Counted from the stretch's first letter, positions 44,678 to 55,594 are shown. The stretch is 64,000 nucleotides of DNA from SZUA-36 sp963753105 (GCA_963753105.1 CAVWBD010000011.1:62001-126000), one strand, 5' to 3'. Numbers and translations: made by a program. The notes: generated by a model from the sequence alone, not told the origin.

Positions 44678-45410
44678 GATTGCACCTCCGCCTCTGCTGG
44701 CGCTTCATCCGCCTCGACCGGGGGATGACTGCGGAAGGCCTCCTTCCATATAGGGTTTCCACTCTTCAAGCCCGTTGTTGATGATCTCGATCACTTTCTT
44801 CGTTGAGATCGTGGCGCCGGTAATGGTGTCTACTTCACCGGGCAGGCCCTTGCCCGTGCCGGGCTTGGTCGGTATCAGGGGCATATCCGGGCCGGCAAAG
44901 AACTGTGCCACCCAGGGCAGGTCCTTGAAGATCTTGTCACCGAGTCCCGGGGTTTCCTTGCTGTCGAGCACCTTCATGCCCATCAGCTTGCCGGTGTTCG
45001 GGTCTAGCCGAAGATGACCATGATGACGTCCTGGAAACCGGATTCACCACGTGACATGGCCACGCCGTGCAATTGGTTGTCGGCGTCGTATGCAGACATA
45101 GATGCGCTTGTACTCGCTTTCCTTGGCGCCTTCCGGCAGCGTCAGTGATCAGTGCTTCGTCAACCAGGTAATAGGTGTCGTAACGGTCCGTACCGGGAGT
45201 GACTTCGTACACGGCCTTTTGCAGTTGCTCGGCCTTGTAGGCATCGATCAGCGGCTTGGTATGCTGGTTGACCAGTACTAGCAGCAGACCGGCCAGCATG
45301 CCGGCCACGCCCAGCGTTGCGACCAGGCGGAAGGTGGATACCGGCTTGGTCTCGGGTACTTCCTGCTCAGGAGACTGGGTCTGGTCCGTGACCTGGATTT
45401 CGTCATTCAT
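44674..45410 (-). CDS. rnfG: Rnf complex subunit G (at least three frameshifts)
   Basis: An N-terminal membrane helix (RLVATLGVAGMLAGLLLVLVN) precedes the periplasmic FMN domain. The last conserved part, SKETPGLGDKI and the FMN-threonine motif TITGATISTKKV, is in another frame; indels fall near 45150, 45090 and 45005. A further one near 44750 is indicated because the frame KEAFRSHPPVEADEAPAEAEVQS ends in a TGA overlapping the rnfE start by 4 bases, the spacing seen elsewhere in this operon. The FMN is attached by ApbE, present downstream. This is the most damaged gene in the operon. Confidence 0.85.
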
Positions 45411-46426
45411 GACTCATCCTCCTGCTTGTCTTTCTTCTTGCCGGTGGTGCCGAACAGACGTGGCTGGGAAGCACGGTTGATAAATGGCACCAGTGCGTTC
45501 ATCAGCAGGATCGAGTACATCACGCCCTCGGGCAGACCGCCCCAGATACGGATGACCACGGTCAGGAAACCGATGCCAAAGCCAAATATCCAGCAGCCCT
45601 TGGTGCTGACCGGCGAGGTCACCATGTCGGTCGCCATGTAAAAGGCACCCAGCATCATGCCGCCGGAAAACAGCATGAACAATGGCGGGAAGTCCGAGAC
45701 CCCCGTCACGTAGAACAGACCGGATACGGCAAAGGCCGAAACCAGGATGCTCGCCGGAATATGCCAGTTCAGGTGTCCGCGCCAGGCCAGGTACAGGCCA
45801 CCGATCAGGATCAGGATGGCCGAGGTCTCACCCAGCGAACCCATCGTTGTACCGAGTAACAAGTCGCTGATCGGTGCGACGACCGGTTCATCAGCAAACT
45901 TCATGATGCCCAGTGGCGTTGCCCCGGTGGCCACGTCAGCCGTCGGGCTCATGAAGGGCAGGGCGAAGTTGGAGCCATACAAAGTCAGCCAGCTATCCGG
46001 CCGGAGCGGCCAGGTGGTAATCGCCACCGGGAAGGCCGCCTGCAGGAAGGCACGCCCGACCAGGGCCGGGTTGAAGATGTTCTGACCCAGGCCGCCGAAC
46101 ATGATCTTGCCAAAGGCCACGCCGAAAAAACCACCCAAAAACGCCATCCACAGCGGGAAACCGGGTGGCAGGGTCAGGCCCAGCAGCAGGCCGGTGATCA
46201 TCGCGGAACCGTCTGACAAAGAACCCGGTTGAGAACCGAACAAACGCTCGGTAATCAAGCAGCCAGCCGTGGCAGCGAGGATTACAAGCAACGCGCTCGG
46301 GCCGAAGAAATAGATTGATGCGATGATCACCGGCACCAGGCTGAAGACCACCGACCACATGATCTGGATCGTGGATTCAGCCGATCGGACGTGCGGTGAG
46401 GCCGTAATTTTTACGCTAGTTCTCAT
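45407..46426 (-). CDS. rnfD: Rnf complex subunit D
   Basis: A 339-residue polytopic membrane protein, homologous to NqrB, with SAESTIQIMWSVVFSLVPV, a GLTLPPGFPLWMAFLGGFFG segment and the flavin-threonine motif VATGATPLGIM, where FMN is covalently bound. The start at 46426 overlaps the rnfC stop by one base (TGATG); a longer frame to 46516 lies inside rnfC and is not used. It is part of the ion-translocating core. Confidence 0.93.
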   Translation of the reverse strand: MRTSVKITASPHVRSAESTIQIMWSVVFSLVPVIIASIYFFGPSALLVILAATAGCLITERLFGSQPGSLSDGSAMITGLLLGLTLPPGFPLWMAFLGGFFGVAFGKIMFGGLGQNIFNPALVGRAFLQAAFPVAITTWPLRPDSWLTLYGSNFALPFMSPTADVATGATPLGIMKFADEPVVAPISDLLLGTTMGSLGETSAILILIGGLYLAWRGHLNWHIPASILVSAFAVSGLFYVTGVSDFPPLFMLFSGGMMLGAFYMATDMVTSPVSTKGCWIFGFGIGFLTVVIRIWGGLPEGVMYSILLMNALVPFINRASQPRLFGTTGKKKDKQEDES

Positions 46427-47748
46427 CAGGAGAGCTTTCTCAGTTGGGTTTTCGACATGATAAACAATTGCGATAAGGGAATATTGGACGGGCACACGTA
46501 TGAACAGCAACCACACAGCATGCAGTCGTTCAAATGCGCTTCTTCCACCATCTCCTCGTAACGCTCAGCACGTGCCAAGGCACCCATCAATTGCGGGTTC
46601 AGGAAAATCGGGCAGGCGTCGAGGCATTTGCCGCAACGGATACAGGGCATGATGTCCTGCCGCTTGCACTCGTCCTTGGTCAGGACCAGGATGCCGCCAT
46701 TGGCTTTCAGGATCGGCACATCGAGATTGCCCTGGCCCTGGCCCATCATCGGACCGCCAAACACGATTTCGGCCGCGTCTTCGGTCAGACCACCACAGTG
46801 TGTGATCACGTCACGTAGCTTGGTGCCAAACGGAATCACGTAGTTGCCCGGTTTGCGTATGCCGCGACCGGTGACCGTGATGATACGCTCGATCAGGGGC
46901 TGGCCGCTGGCAAACACATTGGCCACGTTGGCAGTGGTCGCGACGTTCTGCACCATCGCACCGATCGCGCTCGGCAGTGCACCTGACGGCACTTCGCGGT
47001 CCATGACCGCCTTGATCAGCATCTTCTCGGCGCCCTGCGGGTACTTGACCTGCAGTGGCTGGACCGTGACATCGAGATCGTCCGGCTTGGTCTTTTCCAT
47101 TATCTCGATGGCATCGGGCTTGTTGGCCTCGATACCGATCACGGCACGGCTGATACCCAGCGCCTTCAGCTCGATGCGGATGCCCTCGTAAACCTTCTCA
47201 GGCTGCTCGAGCATGACTCGGTGATCCGAAGTCAGGTAGGGCTCGCACTCACAACCGTTGATCAGCAACAGTTCGACAGGCTGATCCTTGGGCGGGCACA
47301 GCTTGACATGCGACGGGAAAGCCGCACCGCCGAGCCCGACGATGCCGGCCTTGGCGATTTCCTTGGACAGGTCCGTATCCTGCAACGTCCTGCCAGCGCG
47401 GAACGATTCGTGGCCGCTGCATCTGCGATGGAGTCCTGGATCCACGTCAATACGGATGGATGGCGCCATGGAGCCACTTGGATGTGGCCACAATTCGATC
47501 GATTTCACGGTGCCGGCAGCGGTCGCGTGTACAGCAGAGGAAATAAATCCTGCTGCTTTTGCGATCACGTCACCGCGCTCAACCCGGTCACCGGGCCCCA
47601 CCAGGGCTTCGGCCGGCATGCCGATATGCTGTGACAACGGCAGTACGATCTCCTTCGGAAACGGGAATCGCTGCGAGGGAATCCCCGCAGTGATGTCCTT
47701 GTTTTCCGGCGGGTGAACGCCGTGTTTAAAACTAAGCAAGCCTTTCAT
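46426..47748 (-). CDS. rnfC: Rnf complex subunit C
   Basis: A 440-residue protein with the N-terminal RnfC barrel domain, the NADH/FMN-binding domain (GIVGLGGAAFPSHVKL, LLINGCECEPYLTSD) and two 4Fe-4S motifs, CIRCGKCLDACP and CMLCGCCSYVCP. It is the NAD(H)-reacting subunit. Its length is close to the clostridial type and lacks the long C-terminal repeat of E. coli RsxC. It starts 31 bases after the PFOR stop. Confidence 0.94.
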   Translation of the reverse strand: MKGLLSFKHGVHPPENKDITAGIPSQRFPFPKEIVLPLSQHIGMPAEALVGPGDRVERGDVIAKAAGFISSAVHATAAGTVKSIELWPHPSGSMAPSIRIDVDPGLHRRCSGHESFRAGRTLQDTDLSKEIAKAGIVGLGGAAFPSHVKLCPPKDQPVELLLINGCECEPYLTSDHRVMLEQPEKVYEGIRIELKALGISRAVIGIEANKPDAIEIMEKTKPDDLDVTVQPLQVKYPQGAEKMLIKAVMDREVPSGALPSAIGAMVQNVATTANVANVFASGQPLIERIITVTGRGIRKPGNYVIPFGTKLRDVITHCGGLTEDAAEIVFGGPMMGQGQGNLDVPILKANGGILVLTKDECKRQDIMPCIRCGKCLDACPIFLNPQLMGALARAERYEEMVEEAHLNDCMLCGCCSYVCPSNIPLSQLFIMSKTQLRKLS

Positions 47749-47779
47749 TACGAGGGCTTTAATAAATGTCCAGTTAAAC

Positions 47780-50700
47780 TCAGTTAAAGGGTTCTGCGCG
47801 TTTGATCAGCTTATCCAGTCCTTTCTCTTTTGGATTCAAGGGGTCACCCGGGTGGATACACTCGGCCGGGCAGGCCTCGGCGGCCGTTACCAGCTGCTTG
47901 AACGTACCCGCCTTGGCATCACCGATCTCGGCCTGCTGGTCATCGTTGTAAACGAACACTTTCGGGTTGATCTTCAGGCAATCATCGCACGAGGTACAGC
48001 GCAGGGTGTCGATGTAGGGCTCATTACCCATGAACTCGTCATCGTCTTCTTCCACCGCCGGAGCAGGTGCAGCCGCGGCTGCCGCCGCGGGAGCTGCCGC
48101 CTCAGCAGCGGGTGCTGCCGCTGCGGGCGCTGCTGCCGGTGCGGAGATACTGAAATCTGCCGGCGTTTCAAACGTCGGGCCATCCCAGTTCTCGGCCTTG
48201 TCCAGCAACTGACCCACGGTAGATTCGGCATTGCCTTTCAGCAGGCCCTCGGCCATCCTTCTGGCGATCAGCAACGGGTACTGGGTCGTCAGCTTGGCGA
48301 TCTTGGCCTCGTACTCGGCGCGCAAAGCCTCCATCTTGGCGTCCAGTTCCATCTTCCATGCTCCTCGGCCACCATATCCCGCATGTGGTCGGAGACATCG
48401 ATACCGGCCAGTTCTTTCAACTGGGCCCAGTGCTGCAGGCGTTCGTAGGCCAGCGTTACGATCTCGGGTGATACCGCAACCTTGCTCAGGTTCCGATTGG
48501 CATCGACCGTATAGATGAACGGGGTCGCGTCTTCACGTTCATCCTTATCCATTTCGAGATACTCGTGGAACAGAACCAGCTCATCCTCATCGTTGGCCTT
48601 CTTGAAGTAGTGGCGGAAACGCGCCTCACCCATGGCCCAGTCCGCGATCGTGACCGGCAGCTTCATCTTCTGCTTCCTTACCGTCTTCATCGAGGTAAGC
48701 CAGGTCATAGGTAGTCCATGTATCCAGCGGCGAGGGGTTGCCCTCCAGGTCAATACGTTCGGAGAATGTCTCACCAGCGTCCGGATCAATCACCATGTTC
48801 GGCACCGCGCGGCTTTCCAGCGCGAGCTGGGCTGCGTCGGGGGCGCCAAAGTCGGCCAGGCCCCACTCGGGAGGACACGGTGTATTGAGGATGAACACGG
48901 CAGGACGTCTCGCCTGCAGACCCTTCAGTACGTTCTGGATCAAGTGAGCCGGTGTCGCCTGTGATGACTGCATCACGAAAACGCCACGGTGGGCCATCGC
49001 GATCAGGCCGAGTTCCTTGCGGGTCTCTTCCTTGCCGTGCTGGTCCATGCCGTACTCGGCCATATCCGATACCTGGCCGGTAAAGCCTGAAGTACAGGCC
49101 TGGCCACCGGTATTGGAGTAAACCTGCGTATCCACTACGATCACGCGGATCGGCTTGTTGGAAGCCATGACGCGGGACAGGTTCTGGAAACCGATGTCCA
49201 TCATGGCGCCGTCACCACCCACTGCAAACAACGGCGGGCACAGCTTGAATTCTTCGTCGGAGAACTGTTCCCAGTCGAAATCGGCGAAGAACGCTTCGTC
49301 GGTCTCGGCGTCGTAGGCGCCTGAGAGCAGTTTTTCTGCGCGGCGAACAGAAATGAAGCCATCGCTCATCTTGCGCATATGGCCTTCAAATATACCCACC
49401 GCAACCGAGGGTGCGTCCTGGAACAGGTGGTTGACCCACGGGAACGGGTAGGGGTTGTACGGGTAGGAAGAACCCCAGACCGAGCTACAGCCGGTTGCGT
49501 TGGTAAAGCCGAGGTTGGCGCGGCCACGGCCGCTTGGGCCTTCCTCGTAACGCCACTTGAGATCCTTCAGTTCCGCGATGGTCTTGCGGATCAGCAGTAC
49601 CTGTTCCTTCTTGTCGGCGTCGAGACTGACCAGCAGTTCACTGGAGTCCTCGGGCACCTCTGACAGGTCGGTTCCGGAGATCAGCAGGTCATGGGCTTTC
49701 TCATCGAGATCCTTGACCAGTTTCTCCAGGTTTTTGATCTGTGCCTTGACCCGTGGCGCCATGAATGCGTTAACCGTGGACAGCAGCAGGTGGACCGTGG
49801 TCTTTTCACCACAACCCATGCAGGCGCCGTCACCACCGACCATCGACATGTAATTGCTCTGTTTCAGCAACAACGAAGACATCACGCCGATACCGTCATC
49901 CAGACTGGAAATCTTGATGTACTGGTCATCGGTTTCGGGCAGGTTCTGCCACAGCTTCCAGTTATCTTCCAGGGTCTCCTGGATTTCATCGGTCTGGTGT
50001 GCGCTGGTGAGCGCTCCATCGGCACATACCGCGACACAGATGTCGCAACCTTTACAGGTTTCCGGGTTTACCGTGATGGAGAGCAGACCGCCGGTGCCTT
50101 TCTTCTTGCTTTCCGGTACATCGAAGAACGGTGCGGTCTTGGCCAGCGGGAAGTCCGCCAGTGCGGAGTAGACCAGGTTGTACTGTTCATCAACTTCCGC
50201 GTGGCGTTCGGCATCCCAGTTGGAATTGCCGGCCACGGTTTTGTAAGCCTGCGCCAGCACGGTGGCAAAGTTCTTGAAAGTGCCTGCCGCGATGAGCTTG
50301 CGTGATTCTTTTCCTAAGTGCTTGATGATCTGTGAAAAACGAATCAGCGGTTCTTGCGGGGTCGAAACCGTGTTAACCGCCGCCTCCAGGACCTCTTCTA
50401 CCGTGCTGACTACGCCGGGAATGGCGGAATCAGGGCACTGGGTCCAGCACTTGGCGCAACCGGTACATTTTTCCGGTTCAAAAGCGGGCACGGTGAAACG
50501 TACCGCAGACATGTTGCGCATGCTCGAAGTCGCGGCGGGAATGGCGGAAATTGCAGTGAACGGGTCGGCGATCGGTTCTTTACCGGTCTTGTACTGGACA
50601 CAGACCTGGTTCCAGAAATCACCCTGGTTACCAACACCGGCGTCTGCCTCGATACCTGCCATGGCGCGCGGGATCAGCGGTAACAGTTCCTCGTGACCCT

Positions 50701-52804
50701 CGTCCGTGAGACCTTCTACATCAAGTGTGTGTAGTTCATCGTAACCGCGGGTAATGACGCGAACATTGTCTTCAACAACCTGTTCACCGAGGTGGCCAAA
50801 CTTCTTGTTCAGCTGCTTGCGGATTCCTTCGAACAGGCGTTCCCTGGACAGATCGTACTTGCTCATTAATGGCGCGGCGTGGAAGAAGGCGCCCATGAAG
50901 GCCACACCCTGCATACGGTAACGCAGGTCGGCCTTGGATGCCTCCGACAGTGCGATGCTGAAGCCATCAACGGCATAGACCTTGATCTTTTTCGCGCGGA
51001 TGGTTTGCTGGGCCGTCTTCGGGAAACTGTTCCACAGTGCCTCGCCGGTCAGTTCACTCTGGATGATGAATACGCCCTCTTCACTCAATCCGGCCAGTGG
51101 ATTGGAGTGCAGGAACACATTCGGGTCGGGTGACAACACGACGTTGACGTGCTTGAGTTCGCAGTTCAAACGCAGGGGTTCGTGTGACAGCATTGCATAG
51201 AAGGTTGTCGGCTGGCCTTTCTTTTCCGAACCGTACTTGGGATTTGCCTTGATGTTGAAGCCGAGCAACTCGGCTGCGGTCATGGCAAGGTTCTTGCCCA
51301 TCGTGATCGCGCCCCAGCCACCCACGGAGTGAATCCGCAGCTCAACGGTGTCTTCCGGGAACAGGTCCAGGTCACCAGCGGAAGGCAAGGCCAGGTCGGC
51401 GACGTGCGGGTAATCGGCCAGGATTTTCTGCTGCCAGATCTGCATCTTGGGCAGTGGCGTGTCCTTCTCGATGAAGTCGATGCCCAGGTAGAACTGACGC
51501 CGTTGGCGCCCGTTTTCCAGCATGTTGTCAACTGCGGCGATGATATCGCCGGGCTGCAGGTCGCGGCTGCCCATACCAAAGCAACCGGAGTAGAAAAATG
51601 GAACCTGCTCTGATTTCAGCGAAGCAAGTCCGTCATATGGCAGCGTGCCGTTGCCAGCACGTCCATTTTCAACGGCCTGGCCCATTGCACTGCGGATTTC
51701 CCGGATCATCGGCAGTTCGACCGCCAGCGGCTGGTCGGTACGCTCGAGAACCACGGCGCCTTTGATACCTGCCAGCATGTGGGTGACCAGGTCGGCGGGG
51801 AAGGGGCGGAACATGACGATGTTCAGTACACCAACCTTCAGGCCGCGCTCCTTGCGCAGGTAATCGGCAATGACTTCGGCGTTACAGATGACCGAGCCCT
51901 GGCCGATGATGACGTATTCCGCGTCTTCCATCTTGTAACCCAGGACACGGCGGTATTTGCGTCCGGAAAGCGCTTCGTATTCATGCATTGCCTGGTCGGT
52001 CAGTTCAGCAATATGGTCAAAATAGAACGGACGCTGTGCCGCGACACCCTGTGCGTAGGCGTCCTGGTTCTGGACGGTACCGATCATCGCCGGGTAGTCA
52101 AAGTTGTACAGCTCGGGAATACGGCGCCGGTATTCACCAAATACGGCGCGCTGCGCGCCCGTGGGTGATTCGATCAAGTCAGATGGGTCGCCGAGGTATT
52201 CCTTGACCAGTTCGCGTTCGGGCTCATAGAAAGACTCGATCACGTGGGAGGTCAGGAAGCCATCCTGTGCAGCAACACCAGGGTTCAGCGAGAGTTCCGC
52301 AACCCGGTGAGAGATCAGGTTAATGTCAGCAATGCTCTGCACATCCTTGGCGAAAAGCTGGAACATGCCCGTGTCGTCAATGGCGTGGTAGTCATCGTGG
52401 CCGGCGTGCACATTCAACGAATGCTTGGTCATGGCGCGGCATGCGATGTTGAGGACGTAAGTCAGGCGTTTGCCCACGGCTGCGTACAGCGACTCGTGCA
52501 TATACGCGATACCCTGGCCACTGGAGAAGTTGGTGGAACGCAAACCGACCATGCTCATACCGGCGGTGACACCCGCTGCGGCGTGCTCGCCTTCCGGCTC
52601 GAAAAATATCAGGTTGCGCCCGTTTACATTTTTGACGCCCCGTGCGACCGCGGTGGCCCAGCCTTCACCCATCTGGGTGGAAGGTGTGATGGGATAGGCA
52701 CCTGCTGCCTCGGAGGCAGCGGTTTCCATGGATACGACTGCAGCGCTTCCGTCGTCGGTTTTTAAAACTCCGGGGTACTTTGCCTTATTATTGACCTGGC
52801 TCAT
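47780..52804 (-). CDS. nifJ: Giant pyruvate:ferredoxin oxidoreductase with C-terminal coiled coil and ferredoxin (two frameshifts)
   Basis: The first 1390 residues are a complete PFOR: PYR-type domain (AAGAYPITPSTQMGE), swapped domain, gamma domain (VGGWGAITMGKNLA), two 4Fe-4S clusters (CTGCAKCWTQCP about residue 778; CKGCDICVAVC about 916), the CMGCGEKTT motif (about 991) and the ThDP site GDGAMMDIGFQNL with DTQVYSNTGGQ (about 1193-1230). An extra base near 48665 hides the normal continuation GKEQKMKLPVTIADWAMGE, and another near 48352 hides the join to KMELDAKMEALRAEYEAKI. Restored, the chain has about 1674 residues and adds a coiled coil, an Ala/Pro linker near 48030-48130 and a ferredoxin-like tail (CTSCDDCLKINP, CPAECIHPGDP). 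It overlaps rnfB by 4 bases. It converts pyruvate and CoA to acetyl-CoA, CO2 and reduced ferredoxin, or the reverse. Confidence 0.88.
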
Positions 52805-53652
52805 ACGACTTTCTTCTCCAGCTCCATTGAGCTATCTACAAACTGCTGACCTTCGACCCACACTATTGCCCCGGTTGGGCATCTTGATAGTGCTTTCGGG
52901 TCGGTCAACTCGTTCTTTTCATAATTAATAACAGCCAGGTTATCGATCATCTCGATCACACCCGGCTCCGAATCGGCAACACAGCGGTTGCAGGTATTAC
53001 AAGCGACGCTGCAGAGGTCTTCCGCGGCATCGCCTTTAAGCAAATTCTTGCACTGTACGATCAGCTTCTGCTCCATCGGCATCAGCTCGAACAGATCCTT
53101 GGGACAGGCCTCGACGCAATCGCCGCAGGCCGTACATAATTCTGGTATGACAACGGGCAGCTCGTTGTCGTTCATGTAAATGGCGTCAAAGTCGCAGGAG
53201 TCTTCACAGTCGGCCAGACCGAGGCAACCCCAGTTGCAGCCCTTGCCGCCGCCCGCCACGGAGGCCGCGGCCTTGCAGGTATCCAGACCGGCGTAATCCG
53301 AGATTTGCACGGCCTCATTCTTGCCACCGGCACACAGCAGGCGGGCAACGCGTTTATTGGCTTCACCGGCGTCCACGCCCAGGTAGGCGGCAACATCGGC
53401 GATATCCTCCGCACCCATCACAGTGCACCCGGACGGTTCTACCTTGCCGGCGACTGCGGCCTCGGCAAAAGCTCGACAACCGGGCTGGCCGCAGGCGCCA
53501 CAGTTGGTGCTCGGCAACAGCTCCTCGACGCCATCGATACGCGGGTCTTCCCAGACCTGGAACTTCTTGTTGACCATCGCGATCATGAAGCCAAAGAAAA
53601 GCCCCACGCAACCGAGGACCAGGGCTGAATCCAAAATGAGATTTCCGGTCAT
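52801..53652 (-). CDS. rnfB: Rnf complex subunit B
   Basis: A 283-residue protein with an N-terminal membrane helix (SALVLGCVGLFFGFMIAMV), the 4Fe-4S domain ELLPSTNCGACGQPGCRAFAEA, then a chain of Cys motifs: CNWGCLGLADC, CTACGDCVEACP and CNTCNRCV, with a final CPTGAIVWV. It is the ferredoxin-reacting entry subunit. It is placed away from the other rnf genes, between an unknown gene and PFOR. It overlaps the PFOR gene by ATGA, suggesting direct pairing of the two in production. Confidence 0.92.
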   Translation of the reverse strand: MTGNLILDSALVLGCVGLFFGFMIAMVNKKFQVWEDPRIDGVEELLPSTNCGACGQPGCRAFAEAAVAGKVEPSGCTVMGAEDIADVAAYLGVDAGEANKRVARLLCAGGKNEAVQISDYAGLDTCKAAASVAGGGKGCNWGCLGLADCEDSCDFDAIYMNDNELPVVIPELCTACGDCVEACPKDLFELMPMEQKLIVQCKNLLKGDAAEDLCSVACNTCNRCVADSEPGVIEMIDNLAVINYEKNELTDPKALSRCPTGAIVWVEGQQFVDSSMELEKKVV

Positions 53653-53676
53653 GAGTTATTACCTACAGGGACTCGC

Positions 53677-54648
53677 TTATGCTGACAGACCGGACAGATC
53701 TGTTTGGCTCAATAACCAGGCTGACAATTTACCGGCCGGATCGGTTGCGGCTTCGCCGGCGATTTCCGGTGGTACCGACAGGGACTCGAGCAGCGCGTAA
53801 TCCTCGGCCTGCTGGGCCGGGCTGATACCACCGATGGCGCGTTTCCGGACTTCCTTGGGGAAGGCGACTGAAACAAAGCGCTCGTAGGTGGTCGAGCCAG
53901 CTGACGGATCGTGTACAAAACTGACGGCCGTATCGGGCAGGAATGCCGCCACGCCGACACCCTTGAAGGCCTTGAAGGCTTCCAGGTTGGCGTCACCGGT
54001 TTCCTGTTGTACGAATACACGCGGGGAGATGACCCTCGACAGGGCTGCTGCCGGCGCATCACCGCTTACGTTGAAGATGATCTTCATGTTGGTGTCCAGC
54101 AACGGCACGACGGCGGAGGGTTTGAAATCCTCACCGGATACCTCGACCACAAGCGCCGGGGCCAGCGACCGTTCGGTGCTGTTCCACTGGGCGTACGGGA
54201 AGCGTTTCAATGTTACGGCATGCTTGTCTTCCTTGTAGGCGCCGTTCTTGGCCAGTTCAACCACGCGGGCCGCGGCGAATGCCCGGCCGATCGAAGCAAG
54301 CCTGACACTTAACTGGTGACCCAGTCCCTTGCCGGGATCGGTCTTGATGACAAACAGGTCATCGCCTTCTTCCACGAGGGCCTTGATGACTTCCAGGGCG
54401 GCCTGGACTGGCGCCTCGGCTTCCGGCTCGAGGCCCTTGCTCTGCGGTGCAAACGAAGCAAAGCGGTCCATATCCATCTTGCCCTTGGCAAAGAATCCCA
54501 GGGTTTCGTCCTGGTCTTCCTTGGTGCTGCCTGAGCCCGCCAGTACACCGCGAATGTGCTCTGCGGTGACGACCAGGGAGGAATGGAACTGCTCGATGCG
54601 GGGGCGAACCGCGTCGAGTGCACAGGCTGTACGTTCTTCAAACGGCAT
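53677..54648 (-). CDS. Unknown protein within the kor-por-rnf operon (323 aa)
   Basis: I do not recognise a family. No cysteine motif, signal peptide or membrane helix is visible, so it is not an iron-sulfur or membrane subunit. The chain starts with acidic helices (ERTACALDAVRPRIEQFHSS), has a Gly/Lys segment (KTDPGKGLGHQLSVRLASIG), a long strand-rich part (LAPALVVEVSGEDFKPSAVV, MKIIFNVSGDAP) and ends in a helical tail. ATG 54648 follows AAGGAG at 10-base spacing; a TTG start at 54669 is an alternative. It overlaps korB by 11 bases and is followed by rnfB 24 bases on, so it is made with the oxidoreductases. An assembly, scaffold or regulatory role is possible but not shown. Confidence 0.75.
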   Translation of the reverse strand: MPFEERTACALDAVRPRIEQFHSSLVVTAEHIRGVLAGSGSTKEDQDETLGFFAKGKMDMDRFASFAPQSKGLEPEAEAPVQAALEVIKALVEEGDDLFVIKTDPGKGLGHQLSVRLASIGRAFAAARVVELAKNGAYKEDKHAVTLKRFPYAQWNSTERSLAPALVVEVSGEDFKPSAVVPLLDTNMKIIFNVSGDAPAAALSRVISPRVFVQQETGDANLEAFKAFKGVGVAAFLPDTAVSFVHDPSAGSTTYERFVSVAFPKEVRKRAIGGISPAQQAEDYALLESLSVPPEIAGEAATDPAGKLSAWLLSQTDLSGLSA

Positions 54649-55594
54649 AGCGGTCAAACTCCTTTTCAAGTCTCTTTACTTTTTCTTCAGGAGATACGGG
54701 TGGCACGGCCCTGATTTCGTCATAGACGGGGCGGCTGTCATCCTTGAAGAAGATGCCCAGGCGGAGCTTGTCGGTGCGTGCCGCCAGGATGCGCGCCTCA
54801 TCGAGGTCTTTCGGGTCATGTGTGCGCTGGTTCTTGAACAGCTTGTCCAGTCCGGGTGCGTTGACACCGTCCTGGTGAATCAGCAGTTCGGTCAGATCGG
54901 GGTTCTTGACGTTCTCAATGAATACGTCCGCGGTGAACTTGGGACAGCGCTGCAGGACCCGGATAAAGGAGAATCCATTGTGCTTGTACGCCGCCTCGAG
55001 GGTGGCATACATGTGCGCGGGCACCCAGTCAGCCGTCTGCGCCACGAAAGACGCATTGGATATACCCAGTGTCGCCTGCAGCGGATCAAGCGGCGGCAAC
55101 ACCGTACCGCGCGGAGAGGTCATCGATGAATGGCCCAGCGGCGTTGTCGGTGAAGTCTGGTTCTTGGTCAGGCCGTAGATATTGTTGTCGAGCAGCAACA
55201 CGGTCATGTTGGTGTTGTAGCGAGTGGCGTGGATCCAGTGCCCGGCCCCGATCGAGGTGCAGTCACCGTCACCCGTGACGACAAACACGTCGATGTCGGG
55301 GCGCGCCAGCTTCAGGCCTGTCGCAATCGGCAGAGCGCGGCCGTGGATGCCATGGAAACCGTAGGAGTTGATGTAGTGCGGGAAGCGGCTGGAGCAACCG
55401 ATACCGGAAACGAATGCCATCTTTTCGGGTTTCAGCTGTTCTTTTGCCAGCAGACGCTTGACTGCGTTCAGGGCGCCGAAGTCACCACAACCTGCGCACC
55501 ATTTGCCTTCCTTTTTCTGGTAGTCATCCGCTACCAGACACTCTGTCGCGGAATCGTCCTCGAGACCCAGCAGGGAAATTGGAATGTTGCTCAT
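54638..55594 (-). CDS. korB: 2-oxoacid:ferredoxin oxidoreductase beta subunit
   Basis: A 318-residue ThDP-binding subunit with WCAGCGDFGALNAVKRLL, GIGCSSRFPHY, and the ThDP/Mg motif GDGDCTSIGAGHWIHATRYN. This is the KorB/ForB pattern, usually for 2-oxoglutarate. It catalyses 2-oxoacid plus CoA to acyl-CoA, CO2 and reduced ferredoxin, reversibly, with the alpha/gamma subunit upstream. Overlaps that gene by ATGA. Confidence 0.93.
   Translation of the reverse strand: MSNIPISLLGLEDDSATECLVADDYQKKEGKWCAGCGDFGALNAVKRLLAKEQLKPEKMAFVSGIGCSSRFPHYINSYGFHGIHGRALPIATGLKLARPDIDVFVVTGDGDCTSIGAGHWIHATRYNTNMTVLLLDNNIYGLTKNQTSPTTPLGHSSMTSPRGTVLPPLDPLQATLGISNASFVAQTADWVPAHMYATLEAAYKHNGFSFIRVLQRCPKFTADVFIENVKNPDLTELLIHQDGVNAPGLDKLFKNQRTHDPKDLDEARILAARTDKLRLGIFFKDDSRPVYDEIRAVPPVSPEEKVKRLEKEFDRYAV

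Noticed and set aside
47780..48352. A separate ferredoxin gene after PFOR
   Set aside because: The frames join smoothly through GKEQKMKLPVT and the KMELDAKM region after single-base correction, so one long protein is more likely; a separate gene is kept as the refuting alternative in the findings.
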